From assembly GCA_023231445.1 (NCBI GenBank), contig JALNVF010000032.1:1-26466 (forward strand): a stretch of DNA of 26,466 nucleotides. Reading direction: 5' to 3'. Shown here piece after piece: positions 1 to 9,373 of this stretch (positions within the stretch are counted from its first letter, which is position 1; each line of letters opens with the position of its first letter). The position numbers were made by a program, and so were the translations under genes. The stretch is from Treponema sp. (GTDB lineage Bacteria; Spirochaetota; Spirochaetia; Treponematales; Treponemataceae). The notes under the pieces were generated by a model. That model saw nothing but the letters and a program-made list of their open reading frames with translations, searched no databases and was not told the DNA's origin.

Positions 1-1972
1 CATGCAGCGGGATTATTTCTCCTGCGGTATACTGCGTTCCGCTGAGTATGTCGGTAACGTGTGCATACGGACATTCAAGCTGTCCGGATGTCTGACTGTA
101 GTTGAACAGGTAGTGAATTTTTTCCCGTTCAGCGTTTATTCCGCTGCGGATAATCACCGGCCACGAACACGGAGGGATGCTTCCTGTCAGTCCGGCGCTT
201 TCCGCCGCTGTCCTGAGCAGTTTTTTCAGTACGTCTTTCCCGGTGTATGCACCGATGTAATATGCGGTGCCCCTGCCGTATGAGTTTCCGGTAATGCCTG
301 CGTATGTTTTCCAGTACGGATGTTCATACCGTTCGAGTACGTCAGCTCTGCCGGCGGAAAGAAGTTCCGCAAAACAGCTGCATTCCGCACCGCCGAGTTT
401 CATATGAGACGGCTGCACGGACTGACTGTAGTGCATGCCGAAGCAGCTGGTCATGCCGTGCGGCTGCATGTCGTGGTATACCGTTGCATGTTCGTCTGCA
501 AAAAACGATTTGAACGAACTTACCAGGGTTCCTCCGTTGTGTACGAATTCCTGCAGTTTCGTAACCGACTCTTCGGACACACAGTACAGTGCGGGCGTAA
601 CCAGCATACTGTACTGCGACGGGTCAAGCGCATGTATGTCAACGACGTCGCATTCGATGTTCATCTCGTACAGACAGTCGTACATCCAGCGGACGATGTC
701 GTTATAACAGAGCGTATCATCGGCCGGAAAAAGTCTGAGTGCCGTAAGCGACTGATTGTCGGTAACGAGCGCCGTTTTATTTTCTTTTTTCAGATGGATC
801 AGCCGGCTGCCGGTCTGTTTCCATTCCACACCGAACCTGCATGTTTCTTCATACGCCGGATTCGGTTCAAGGTCATGGCTCAGCAGTCCCTTCCAGTATG
901 TTTCAAAGCTGTTGTGGATGGACTGCCACGACCAGTACATCATGCCGTCTGCGCCGGATGCAAGGTGACTGTATGCCTGCAGCCGCAGCTGCCCGGGGTA
1001 CGGCGTCCAGTATTTGAATGCCTGTGCCTCAGTTTCCATGACGAGATAATTCGCATGTTTCAGGCTCCGTATTTCGTCGCCGCCGAATGCGATTTCCGCG
1101 CCGGTAAGGCTGTCCTGCGTCGGATGGTAGATGTCACATCCTGCAATCGTTACGGCAGACGAAGCCTCCGTGTGGTTTATATCAGGCTGTACGCCGTACG
1201 AATAACTGCACTGGTCTTTATTAACAGCGGATTTCCGCCATTCAAAGTCGAAGTTGTGCGTAATGAACTGGTCAGGACGTTTGTATTCCTTAACAATACC
1301 TGACTGCCACTGCAGATACTGTGCAACGCAGGTGCGCAGGAATTTCTCGTATTCACATATAAGGTTCCCGTTGATGCATGCACGGATGTCGGGGAAATCG
1401 TCCCACGAACCGATTGAGTTGCTCCAGTAGGCAAGTCCGAACGCTTTGTTGAATGCGTGGGTCGTACCGTACTCTGCCTTCAAATATTCTTTGAACGCCT
1501 GCTGTGCATACGGGCCGTAGTTGCCGTAATGTTTTGTCTCGTTGTCGAGCTGGAAACCGCAGACAGCCGGGTGCGGTGCAGTGTGCGAAACAAGCTTCCG
1601 GATGATGCGTTCCGCATGGAACCGGAAAACAGGGTTAAAAATATCCATGCTCTGCCGCGGTCCGTAAGAGGCCTGCCCGTCCTTTTTGGTTACCATGACA
1701 GCCGGCTCCTTTTTAACAAGCCATGCAGGAACCGCATACGTGGGAGTGCCGACGACGGCACGCATGCCGTTCTGCTGCAGTACGTCTAGCACGCGGTCAA
1801 CATATGAAAAATCAAATACGCCGTCCTGCGGCTCTTCAGTGCTCCATGTTGATTCCGCGATGCGTATCGTGTTCATGCCCGCCTTTTTCATCATCTGTAT
1901 ATCTTTTTCAACGCGGTCGTACGGCATGTATTCAGCGTAATACGCCGCACCGAAAATCAGACTGTCGTTCAT
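1..1972 (-). CDS. GH42 beta-galactosidase, 3' end outside window
   Basis: Glycoside hydrolase family 42 enzyme that releases terminal beta-galactose; probably cytoplasmic, since no signal peptide is seen. My translation of the reverse strand is open for 657 codons from the ATG at 1972 to the window edge. The N-terminus reads MNDSLIFGAAYYAEYMPYDR, the usual GH42 barrel opening. The acid/base motif GFQLDNE places Glu145. The nucleophile region VMETEAQAF places Glu313, close to the family norm. The following QAYSHLASGADGMMYWSW stretch also fits. Family members are about 650-700 residues, so only the C-terminal tail is missing. The start is supported by a GGAGA ribosome site inside the end of the upstream GH5 gene. 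Only one base separates that gene's stop from this ATG, so the two are almost certainly co-transcribed. Substrate (galactan side chains or galacto-oligosaccharides) cannot be read from sequence. Confidence 0.92.
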   Translation of the reverse strand, partial: MNDSLIFGAAYYAEYMPYDRVEKDIQMMKKAGMNTIRIAESTWSTEEPQDGVFDFSYVDRVLDVLQQNGMRAVVGTPTYAVPAWLVKKEPAVMVTKKDGQASYGPRQSMDIFNPVFRFHAERIIRKLVSHTAPHPAVCGFQLDNETKHYGNYGPYAQQAFKEYLKAEYGTTHAFNKAFGLAYWSNSIGSWDDFPDIRACINGNLICEYEKFLRTCVAQYLQWQSGIVKEYKRPDQFITHNFDFEWRKSAVNKDQCSYSYGVQPDINHTEASSAVTIAGCDIYHPTQDSLTGAEIAFGGDEIRSLKHANYLVMETEAQAFKYWTPYPGQLRLQAYSHLASGADGMMYWSWQSIHNSFETYWKGLLSHDLEPNPAYEETCRFGVEWKQTGSRLIHLKKENKTALVTDNQSLTALRLFPADDTLCYNDIVRWMYDCLYEMNIECDVVDIHALDPSQYSMLVTPALYCVSEESVTKLQEFVHNGGTLVSSFKSFFADEHATVYHDMQPHGMTSCFGMHYSQSVQPSHMKLGGAECSCFAELLSAGRADVLERYEHPYWKTYAGITGNSYGRGTAYYIGAYTGKDVLKKLLRTAAESAGLTGSIPPCSWPVIIRSGINAEREKIHYLFNYSQTSGQLECPYAHVTDILSGTQYTAGEIIPLH

Positions 1973-1973
1973 A

Positions 1974-3149
1974 TTATTTCTCCGCCGGGAACCAGCCGTG
2001 CGCAATGCACCTGCCCAGATCCCAGCTGTCCCATCCCGTCCATCCTTTCGTGTTGACGGTATCGGTAAGCAGTTTGTAGTTCCAGTAAAAATATCCGGCA
2101 CCTGCATCCCATGCAGCAAGCTGGGAGCGTGCAAGCGCTGTGTATATTTCTTTCTTTTGTGCACCGGTCAATGCCGTTTCAGGAGTATTGTCCACCCCGT
2201 TCAGCACCGTCTGTCCGCCCTTTGTATCTATGCCGCATGCGAGCGAATTGAACAGACACCATTCTCCGCAGATGACCGGAAAATACTGTCCCATTTCCGC
2301 GATACTTTTTTCAAAGTTGTTTTTAATAAAATCAAGATATCCGTCGAGCGTCTGCGGACATCCCTGCATTTCTGCGGACATAAGATACTGGTGCGTATCA
2401 AGTACGACATTTCTGTATTTTGATTTGTCCTGCATAAAATCATTCCATGCCGAAATGTCGAAACAGTCGTGGAACACGACGTGTTTGTCCGCCGCAAGCT
2501 CCGATGAAATGACTTCATATGCGTCAAGATAGAATTTTTTCATGAAAGCGACTGTCGTACCGCCGCTCCCTTCCGCAAGTTTTCTGTCCACCGGCGGATA
2601 GCGTGTTTGAATTTTCATATGCTCCCACATATCCTGCAGAATCGGTTCGTTGAGAATTTCGATCCCCCACAGCCCCGTCCGCCTGCCGTAGCGGTCCGAA
2701 AGCCGTTTCAGTACGGAAAGAACAAAGCTGATTTCTTCCGGACTCTGCGTCCATTTACAGACGCCGCTTATACCGCCGTTGTCGAATCCGTTCTGGCTGA
2801 GCGGTACTGTATGCAGATCGATGAGTATTTTAAGACCGTATGCTTCCGCCCAGTTGAACGCTTTGTCGAGTTCGTCCAGACAGCCGATGAACGGCGGACG
2901 GTCGCCGAAAATGAAATACGGTACCGGAATGCGCACGGCGTTCAGACCCCATGAACTGATAGTAAGAAAATCGCGTTCGGTTATGTATTCGCTGCGGTGC
3001 GTTCTGATACGTGCTTCGTATTCGCCTGCCGGAAGTCTGCGCGGAAGATAATATTCATCCTGCGCGTCGGTACCGTCGAAAAGTGCAGTATTCATCCATT
3101 TTTCAAGAACGAGCCAGTTTCCCAGATTCACTCCGTGAATTTTTTCCAT
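1974..3149 (-). CDS. GH5 family beta-glycosidase (exo-1,3-glucanase-like)
   Basis: A 391-residue (beta/alpha)8 glycoside hydrolase. The N-terminal GVNLGNWLVLEKWM is typical of the GH5 branch that includes exo-beta-1,3-glucanases. The acid/base lies in WGIEILNEP (Glu168) and the nucleophile in VICGEWCLF (Glu296). HTV (113-115) and DTHQYL (251-256) are further active-site strands. There is no signal peptide, so it probably works in the cytoplasm on imported oligosaccharides. The ATG at 3149 has a strong CGGAGGAT ribosome site. It is the first gene of a two-gene leftward operon with the GH42 gene and diverges from the AraC regulator. The exact bond cleaved (beta-1,3, beta-1,4 or other) is not certain from sequence. 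Confidence 0.9.
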   Translation of the reverse strand: MEKIHGVNLGNWLVLEKWMNTALFDGTDAQDEYYLPRRLPAGEYEARIRTHRSEYITERDFLTISSWGLNAVRIPVPYFIFGDRPPFIGCLDELDKAFNWAEAYGLKILIDLHTVPLSQNGFDNGGISGVCKWTQSPEEISFVLSVLKRLSDRYGRRTGLWGIEILNEPILQDMWEHMKIQTRYPPVDRKLAEGSGGTTVAFMKKFYLDAYEVISSELAADKHVVFHDCFDISAWNDFMQDKSKYRNVVLDTHQYLMSAEMQGCPQTLDGYLDFIKNNFEKSIAEMGQYFPVICGEWCLFNSLACGIDTKGGQTVLNGVDNTPETALTGAQKKEIYTALARSQLAAWDAGAGYFYWNYKLLTDTVNTKGWTGWDSWDLGRCIAHGWFPAEK

Positions 3150-3220
3150 ACGACTATCCTCCGGATATATGGTATATACGCCAAGTGTACGGGGTGTTTT
3201 CCGGAAAAAATATCAGTTTT

Positions 3221-3260
3221 CACGGAATTTTATCATCTATCACGGAAATTATGGTATACT
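3221..3260. promoter_or_regulatory. Divergent promoter region with a 20-bp-phased direct repeat
   Basis: Between the leftward GH5 gene and the rightward AraC gene, CACGGAATT (3221-3229) is repeated as CACGGAAATT (3241-3250). The two are exactly 20 bp apart, about two helical turns, which is how AraC-type proteins often bind. A good -10 hexamer TATACT (3255-3260) follows for the AraC gene. Nothing resembling TTGACA sits 16-18 bp upstream; that position is covered by the repeat, which suggests an activator-dependent promoter. Binding by either local AraC-domain protein is inference. Confidence 0.5.
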
Positions 3261-3267
3261 TATGTGT

Positions 3268-4050
3268 ATGTCCGATACTTTTTTTGAAAGCGACGTCCAG
3301 AAACGCTTTTCGCGGCTCATGTTTACGAATCAGGAAAACGGAGTTTTTCATAATCCATACGACGAGGAACAGCGCGAATTCACTGCAGTCGAACAGGGCG
3401 ACATTAAACAGCTGCGGAAAAGCATCGACGAAAGTTACAACGGAAAAGTGGGGACGCTTGCACGTGACCCGCTCAGAAATGCAAAAAATCTTGCCATAGT
3501 CGTTATAACACTTGCAAGCCGCTCTGCAATGCGCGGCGGACTTGAACCGGAAACTGCGTATTCGCTCAGCGACAGTTATATTCAGAAAGTCGAGGAACTT
3601 CATACAGTCGATAACCTGGACCAGCTGATGCGCCATGCCGAATATCAGTATACGCAGATGGTTCATGAAATACGTGAACGGCGGAACGAAACCCGGAAAC
3701 GGATTCAGAACGGCCGGACGAATCCGAAAGTGGACGAATGCCGCAGTTACATAGTTTCTCATCTGCACGATAAGCTCACGGTAGGCGGTATTGCGGAAAA
3801 ACTGAAAATGAATGCAAATTATCTTTCCGAACTGTTTGCCGCACAGGAGCAGCTGTCTATTTCCGATTTTATCGTACAGGAACGCATCCGTGTTGCCCGC
3901 GATCTGCTCCTGTATTCCGATTATTCATGCGGGGATATAGCTGAATACCTGTGCTTTACTTCACAGAGTTATTTCGGCCAGCGGTTCAGGGAATTCACCG
4001 GCATGACCCCGAAGATGTACCGCAACAGGTACGGCAGGAAGAGCGGATGA
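3268..4050 (+). CDS. AraC-family transcriptional regulator
   Basis: DNA-binding regulator of 260 residues. The C-terminal ~100 residues form an AraC-type double helix-turn-helix: KLTVGGIAEKLKMNANYLSELF, then YSCGDIAEYLCFTSQSYFGQ and the closing FREFTGMTPKMYRNRYG. The N-terminal part is an alpha-helical domain (DIKQLRKSIDES...TLARDPLRNAKNLAIVVITL) seen in two-component-linked AraC regulators of Firmicutes and spirochaetes; it is not a cupin sugar-binding domain. An upstream ATG at 3262 and a longer open frame exist. I chose 3268 because the -10 TATACT ends at 3260, so the message would start close to this codon; no clear ribosome site is visible. Its stop overlaps the response-regulator start in ATGA, so the two are co-translated. 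Likely controls the local sugar genes. Confidence 0.85.
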   Translation: MSDTFFESDVQKRFSRLMFTNQENGVFHNPYDEEQREFTAVEQGDIKQLRKSIDESYNGKVGTLARDPLRNAKNLAIVVITLASRSAMRGGLEPETAYSLSDSYIQKVEELHTVDNLDQLMRHAEYQYTQMVHEIRERRNETRKRIQNGRTNPKVDECRSYIVSHLHDKLTVGGIAEKLKMNANYLSELFAAQEQLSISDFIVQERIRVARDLLLYSDYSCGDIAEYLCFTSQSYFGQRFREFTGMTPKMYRNRYGRKSG

Positions 4051-5543
4051 TAAAAGTTATTATAGTTGAGGACGAACGGCTTATCCGCGAAGGAATAGCC
4101 GGTCAGGTTCCGTGGAAAGAGCTGCATGTCGACGGAGTACGGACAGCTGAAAATGCGGAAACTGCCTTGTCGGTCTGTAAAGGATACCGTCCCGATATAG
4201 TCGTGTCCGACATCCGCATGCCCGGCATGGACGGAATTACGCTCTGTACGAAACTCCGCGGGCTCCTCCCGGATGCTCAGCTGATATTCATCAGCGGCTA
4301 TTCCGATAAAGAATACCTTATGTCTGCGATAGGTCTGCATGCGGTTAATTACATAGAAAAACCTGTTTCGCTTGAGGAACTCAACAGTGCCATCCGTTCT
4401 GCTGTGGACGCAATAGAAAAGAACAGGAATGAAAAAACGAATGCACTTCATATGCTGCTCAATTCTCCCGGCAGCGGAGATTTTCTTTCGTCCGTAATCA
4501 GAACAGATCCGCAGGCCGGCATCTGGTTCTTTACGGCCGTACTGCAACGGCGGAACGATTCCGGCAGGACGGAAAAAGAAATCCATGCAGACGTTGAGAG
4601 CACCATGCAGAAACTTGCCGGGTGCGGCCTGTGGTATATGACCGATTTTATAACTGACAGAAAACTGGCTGTCCTTTTTTCCGCGGATGACGAGAAGCCG
4701 CTTGATTTGGTGTACCGGGACAGTGCGTTCTGGAAGCTGCTTGCCGGCGGTGCGGATTTCTCCGGCAGTCTGTTCATCGGTATCGGAACGAAGGCCGCTT
4801 CGGAGGACGGTGTGCGTCAGTCGTATGAAGCCGCTTCCGGTGCGCTGAAATGTCTTTCATACAAAGGCTGGGGGCAGTTTGCGTACAGCGGGGAATCATA
4901 TACGGAATGGAATGCCGGCATTGCGCCCGAGGTCCTTGCCGGTTTTAAAAAAGCGCTTGCAGACAGAACTGAACAGCGTGCGCTCAGTATTCTGGAGGAA
5001 ATATACCGGCAGATTGTCGGAACAAATTCGCTTCTTACGTACGCGGTGCGGAGTATCTATTACACACTTGATGAGGCTGTAGAAAAGGCATATTACTTTG
5101 ATCCGGAAGAACAGCGTGCAGGGAAGGACATAAAAGAACACGCGGAAACAATACGGGAGCTCCACGACTACCTCTGCGGCAAAGTTCATGAAGCGCTCTC
5201 CGGTGAAGACGTGCAGAAAACAGGTTTTATCGTAAACCGTATTACTGCATACATCCGGAAGAACTACAGCAGTAAAATGCTCTCTGTACAGTCGGTGGCC
5301 GACGCCGTGTTTCTTACCCCTGCATACATAAGCTGTCTTTTCAAGAAGAAAACGGGAAAGACGATCGGCCAGTACATACAGGATTACCGCTTGGAGAAAG
5401 CGTTGGAATTCCTGAAAGACCCGCAGTATAAAATCTATCAGATTTCGGATATGGTCGGATACGACGACGCACATTATTTTACAAAACTGTTCAAAAAACA
5501 GACCGGATTAAAGCCGTCCGATTTCAGAGATCAGGCGGAATGA
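4047..5543 (+). CDS. YesN-like response regulator with AraC output domain
   Basis: A 498-residue two-component response regulator. The receiver domain covers residues 1-120, with acidic pair Glu8-Asp9, phospho-acceptor Asp55 in VVSDIRMPGMDG and the conserved lysine in YIEKPVS. A long middle domain of the YesN kind follows (about 140-390). The C-terminal AraC helix-turn-helix runs from IRKNYSSKMLSVQSVADAV to KKQTGLKPSDFRDQ. The start at 4047 overlaps the previous stop (ATGA). The sensor kinase follows after 3 nt, so the pair forms a YesMN-type system. It probably activates the ABC importer and perhaps the glycosidases when the kinase senses extracellular sugar. Confidence 0.93.
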   Translation: MIKVIIVEDERLIREGIAGQVPWKELHVDGVRTAENAETALSVCKGYRPDIVVSDIRMPGMDGITLCTKLRGLLPDAQLIFISGYSDKEYLMSAIGLHAVNYIEKPVSLEELNSAIRSAVDAIEKNRNEKTNALHMLLNSPGSGDFLSSVIRTDPQAGIWFFTAVLQRRNDSGRTEKEIHADVESTMQKLAGCGLWYMTDFITDRKLAVLFSADDEKPLDLVYRDSAFWKLLAGGADFSGSLFIGIGTKAASEDGVRQSYEAASGALKCLSYKGWGQFAYSGESYTEWNAGIAPEVLAGFKKALADRTEQRALSILEEIYRQIVGTNSLLTYAVRSIYYTLDEAVEKAYYFDPEEQRAGKDIKEHAETIRELHDYLCGKVHEALSGEDVQKTGFIVNRITAYIRKNYSSKMLSVQSVADAVFLTPAYISCLFKKKTGKTIGQYIQDYRLEKALEFLKDPQYKIYQISDMVGYDDAHYFTKLFKKQTGLKPSDFRDQAE

Positions 5544-5546
5544 GCC

Positions 5547-7385
5547 GTGAAACGGGTGTATCATATTCTGAAAGAATATTTCAGGGCTCTGCCGTTGAAA
5601 AAGAAACTGTTTTACTCGTATTCCGTGCCGGTTGTTGCCATATGCATGTTTTCTTCGGCTGCATCCTATCTGTTTTTTTCCGGGACATATAAACGCCAGT
5701 ACCGCCATATACAGACACAGTCGTGCGTACAGGCGGCGAATTTCGTTTCACAGTACGTTGGGAATATGTATTATATTTCAAGCCTCATTGAAAACAGCGC
5801 CGTTGTAACGAATATCATTTCCAGTCCCGGCTTGTCAGGCAGCCGCGCCATAGACGAGCAGTACCGCGAATTCTGGCAGCTGAACAACGAAATGCTTAAA
5901 ATTTCGGTATCGAATTCCATCTACCGTATCGGTCTGTATATTCCCGACGGACTCGTATATGCGGAAAATGATTATTATTTTTATCCTGAATCGACATTGA
6001 AGAAACGCCCTGATTTTCTGGAAATCCGGCGCAAGCTCGATGCCGGGAAAAAAACGTTCATATCGCTTACGGAAATTGCTTCATACAGTCCGGTTATCAA
6101 CAGGGAGGAACATATAGCGCTGCTCGGGACTGTTACCTCCTCCGGCCCGCAGGGGGTAAAGCAGCAGTTCATAACGAAAGTCGAAATTCCCGTATCTGAA
6201 CTCGAAAAAATTCTGCAGAAAGCAAATACGATGGGAAAGGGAATCGTTTACCTGCTCGATAATGACGGCAGATTCGTCGCGTCGTCGGATGCAGCGGAAT
6301 ATGAAAGGCTGCATAAAGAAGGCGGCCTGCCGTCGGTCAGAACCGGATTATGGGAACCAAGAAAACTCCCCGGCGGCGAATACTACACGCTGTGGTACGG
6401 CATCCAGAAATACGGCTGGCAGCTTTTCTGTCTTGTCCCTGCGTCTGAGTACCGGAAACAGGGCAGCTTCATCGTTGCCGTAATTCTGTTGATTCTTGTC
6501 CTTCTGTCTGCCGCAGTCTTTGCCGTTTCGTATACACTTTCGTCGTTCTATACAAGGCGTCTTACCGCGCTCAGCCGGAATATGAACGAGCTGGGCAGCG
6601 GCCGGTTCAAAATGCCTGCTTTTTCCGGTTCACCGCAGTCGGGCGACGAGATAGACGGAATTTACCGTAATTTTAACCGTATGTCCGAAGAGCTGCAGCG
6701 GCTTATGGAGGAGCATTACCGGCAGGGAAAGAGCGTTGTCACAGCGGAACTCCGCGCGCTCCAGTCGCAGATTAACCCTCATTTTCTGTATAATACGCTC
6801 GACCTCATAAACTGGGAGGCAATGAAGTACAAGGCGGAAAATATTGCCGGAATAGCCCAGAGCCTCGGTCAGTTTTACCGGCTCAGCCTGAACCACGGAA
6901 AGGCCGCACTGCTTATAAAAGACGAACTCAGGCATGTTGAAGCATACGTACGCATCGAGAATGTTCATTTTGACGGTGCAGTTCATCTGGAAATAGTCGT
7001 TCCCGAAGAAATACAGTCGTGTGCATGCCTTGGTATCATTCTTCAGCCGTTTGTCGAGAATGCAATAATCCACGGCGTTGCCGAACATCCCGAAATAAAG
7101 GAATGCACCGTCTGCATAAGCGCAGAATTCGACAGCGGAGCAATTGTGTTCGACATACGCGACAACGGTCCCGGAATGAGTTACGACCGTCAGAAACAGA
7201 TCCTGGACAATTCGTTCAGCAGCTCGGAAGGAGGGTACGGTATCCAGAACATCAATTCACGCCTTAAACTCTGTTATGGCGGAGAGTACGGCGTAACATT
7301 TGACAGTGCTCCGGGCAGGGGAACGACCGTGCATATACGGATTCCTGCACTGAAGCTTGAGCAGCTTGAAAAACAGCTTCAGTAG
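5547..7385 (+). CDS. YesM-like sensor histidine kinase
   Basis: Membrane sensor kinase of 612 residues that should phosphorylate the adjacent response regulator. Transmembrane segment 1 lies at about residues 20-45, followed by an extracellular Cache-like sensing domain (about 46-305). Transmembrane segment 2 is at about 307-330, then a HAMP linker. The His_kinase motif SQINPHFLYNTLDLINW has phospho-histidine His412, and the HATPase domain shows N-box NAIIHG, DNGPGM and GGYGIQNINSRL. This is the complete family layout. The start is GTG at 5547, 3 nt after the response-regulator stop; an ATG at 5540 is out of frame. The ribosome site is weak (GGCGG), consistent with translational coupling. Confidence 0.93.
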   Translation: MKRVYHILKEYFRALPLKKKLFYSYSVPVVAICMFSSAASYLFFSGTYKRQYRHIQTQSCVQAANFVSQYVGNMYYISSLIENSAVVTNIISSPGLSGSRAIDEQYREFWQLNNEMLKISVSNSIYRIGLYIPDGLVYAENDYYFYPESTLKKRPDFLEIRRKLDAGKKTFISLTEIASYSPVINREEHIALLGTVTSSGPQGVKQQFITKVEIPVSELEKILQKANTMGKGIVYLLDNDGRFVASSDAAEYERLHKEGGLPSVRTGLWEPRKLPGGEYYTLWYGIQKYGWQLFCLVPASEYRKQGSFIVAVILLILVLLSAAVFAVSYTLSSFYTRRLTALSRNMNELGSGRFKMPAFSGSPQSGDEIDGIYRNFNRMSEELQRLMEEHYRQGKSVVTAELRALQSQINPHFLYNTLDLINWEAMKYKAENIAGIAQSLGQFYRLSLNHGKAALLIKDELRHVEAYVRIENVHFDGAVHLEIVVPEEIQSCACLGIILQPFVENAIIHGVAEHPEIKECTVCISAEFDSGAIVFDIRDNGPGMSYDRQKQILDNSFSSSEGGYGIQNINSRLKLCYGGEYGVTFDSAPGRGTTVHIRIPALKLEQLEKQLQ

Positions 7386-7490
7386 TCCCGTTTCCCGGAA
7401 AACAATAGAAAAATCCTCTTTTTCGTAGATTTAGTATCTGTAAAATCCCCTGTTCCGGCCTGATACTGATAGAGTAAAGGAGGTTCTCGT
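7386..7490 (+). promoter_or_regulatory. Leader of the ABC importer operon
   Basis: A 105-nt gap between the kinase and the first permease. It ends in a strong AAAGGAGG ribosome site. Possible -10-like sequences (TAAAAT near 7440, GATACT near 7463) have no matching -35, as expected if the response regulator is needed. No terminator hairpin is clear, so read-through from the kinase is also possible. Confidence 0.3.
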
Positions 7491-8417
7491 ATGGAACGTC
7501 AGTTAAAAGTTCCGGATTACCGCGGAAAAAAGTATGCCGCGCTGCTTTCAATGGCTACTCCTGCCATAATTATTACGCTTGCGTTTGCTTATTTCCCCAT
7601 GTCCGGCCTTGTTCTTGCATTTAAGAATTACCGGTTCGACCGCGGCGTGTTCGGAAGCGCCTGGAACGGATTTGAAAATTTCAGATACCTTTTCCAGTCG
7701 GGAACCGGATGGCTTATTACACGGAATACGATTCTGTATAACCTGCTTAATCTGTTTACGTCGCAGGCTCTTGCAATCATCATTGCCGTTTTTATTACCG
7801 AAATAACCAATATGGCTTTCAGAAAAGTGTCGCAGTCCGTCATTTTCCTGCCGTATTTTATTTCATGGGTTATCGTCGGGACGTTCGTCTACAACATCTT
7901 CAATTATGAAACGGGTGCGCTCAATACCATGCTCAAGGCGATGAATCTGTCTCCGGTGAACGTGTACGACAAGCCCGGTGTATGGCCGTGGATAATCTGT
8001 TTTTTCAATGCCTGGAAATGGGCCGGGTACAATTCGGTCATTTACATTGCAGCCATTACCGGCATAGATCCCGAACCGTACGAAGCGGCGGAAATAGACG
8101 GGGCGACAATTGCCCAGCGTATCCGTTACATTACCATGCCCGGCATCCTTCCGACGATCATCACCATGCTGCTTCTGCAGGTGGGGCGTATTCTGCGCGG
8201 CGACTTTGAAATGTTTTACCAGATAGTCGGGAACAACGGGCAGCTTTTCAACGCCACCGACGTCATAGACACGTACGTGTTCCGCTCTCTGCTCCAGAAT
8301 TCAAACCTCGGTATGACGGCCGCAGCGTCGCTGTACCAGTCGGTACTCTGTTTTGCAATCATCATGATTGTGAATGCAGTCGTCAAACACATCGACGCTG
8401 ATTACGCGCTCTTCTAA
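7491..8417 (+). CDS. Sugar ABC transporter permease, LplB type
   Basis: Integral membrane permease of 308 residues, the first of two that form the channel of a CUT1-type sugar importer. It has about six hydrophobic segments (for example 21-38 and 85-105). The EAA loop that contacts the ATPase reads EPYEAAEIDGATIAQRIRYI, followed by TMPGILPTIITMLLLQVG. It begins at ATG 7491 behind AAAGGAGG. The second permease follows after 15 nt and the binding protein after that. LplB/YtcP-type importers usually belong to YesMN-regulated polysaccharide loci, as here. Confidence 0.93.
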   Translation: MERQLKVPDYRGKKYAALLSMATPAIIITLAFAYFPMSGLVLAFKNYRFDRGVFGSAWNGFENFRYLFQSGTGWLITRNTILYNLLNLFTSQALAIIIAVFITEITNMAFRKVSQSVIFLPYFISWVIVGTFVYNIFNYETGALNTMLKAMNLSPVNVYDKPGVWPWIICFFNAWKWAGYNSVIYIAAITGIDPEPYEAAEIDGATIAQRIRYITMPGILPTIITMLLLQVGRILRGDFEMFYQIVGNNGQLFNATDVIDTYVFRSLLQNSNLGMTAAASLYQSVLCFAIIMIVNAVVKHIDADYALF

Positions 8418-8432
8418 GGGGGAGGTACCGTT

Positions 8433-9329
8433 ATGGCTTCATCATCAAAACTGCGGGACAGATCGAGTTCGCTGTTTTACGTTATCTGTTATGTTTTCGT
8501 CCTGATTGTTGCACTTATTTCGCTCATCCCGTTCCTCATCCTGATTTCAGGTTCATTCACTTCAGAGCATGCAATCCGTTTCGGCGGATACAGTCTTATA
8601 CCAAAAGAATGGTCGGTATCTGCGTATGAACTTATATTCAAAACGCCGATGACTGTTGTCCACGCATACGGTGTGTCAATCGTAATAACTGTCATAGGAA
8701 CGTTTCTCGGCCTGTTCATTACGACTATGGCTGCATACGTCATCAGCAGAAAGGATTTCAAATACCGCAACGTGCTTTCGTTTTTCTTTTATTTTACGAC
8801 ACTGTTCAACGGCGGCATGCTTTCAACGTATATTTTTTACATCCGCTATTATCACCTTAAGGACAGCCTGTGGGCGCTTATTATTCCGGGACTGTTCAAC
8901 GTGTTCTATCTGCTTATTATGCGGAGTTTCGTGTCCGCCATTCCGTCTGCACTTATTGAATCGGCGGAAATCGACGGTGCAGGCGAGTACCGTACGTTCT
9001 TCCGGATTATTCTGCCGCTGCTTCAGTCGGGACTTGCAACTATCGGATTGTTTATAGCACTCGGCTACTGGAACGACTGGTACAACGCCATGCTTTACAT
9101 CAATTCGACCGATAAATATCCGCTGCAGTATATGCTGTATACGCTGCTGCAGAAAACGGAAGCAATGTCGCGCATTGCAAGTTCGGCCGGCATTCCCGTC
9201 ATGGACATGCCGTCGCACAGCCTGAAAATGGCTATGGCAGTTGTTGCCACCGGTCCGATTATCCTCGTATATCCGTTTGTCCAGAAATACTTTGTTAAGG
9301 GAATCACGATCGGTTCTGTAAAAGGATAA
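8433..9329 (+). CDS. Sugar ABC transporter permease, YtcP type
   Basis: Second permease, 298 residues with six predicted membrane helices. The N-terminal segment IALISLIPFLILISGSFTS and the EAA loop ALIESAEIDGAGEYRTFFRI are typical. The C-terminus ends FVQKYFVKGITIGSVKG, the standard end of this family. A strong GGGGGAGG ribosome site precedes ATG 8433. It pairs with the LplB-type permease. No ATPase gene is in this operon, so a shared MsmX/UgpC-like ATPase encoded elsewhere is presumed. Confidence 0.93.
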   Translation: MASSSKLRDRSSSLFYVICYVFVLIVALISLIPFLILISGSFTSEHAIRFGGYSLIPKEWSVSAYELIFKTPMTVVHAYGVSIVITVIGTFLGLFITTMAAYVISRKDFKYRNVLSFFFYFTTLFNGGMLSTYIFYIRYYHLKDSLWALIIPGLFNVFYLLIMRSFVSAIPSALIESAEIDGAGEYRTFFRIILPLLQSGLATIGLFIALGYWNDWYNAMLYINSTDKYPLQYMLYTLLQKTEAMSRIASSAGIPVMDMPSHSLKMAMAVVATGPIILVYPFVQKYFVKGITIGSVKG

Positions 9330-9373
9330 ATATCGAAAAGTCTGTTTAAACCTGATTTCTATAGGAGGAAACT

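Noticed and set aside
320..1303. Long rightward open frame of 327 codons at the left end
   Set aside because: It is antisense to the clear GH42 gene, has no family motif, and arises from that gene's codon bias.
3220..3768. Leftward 182-codon frame inside the AraC gene
   Set aside because: Antisense shadow of a well-supported regulator; its sequence shows no domain.
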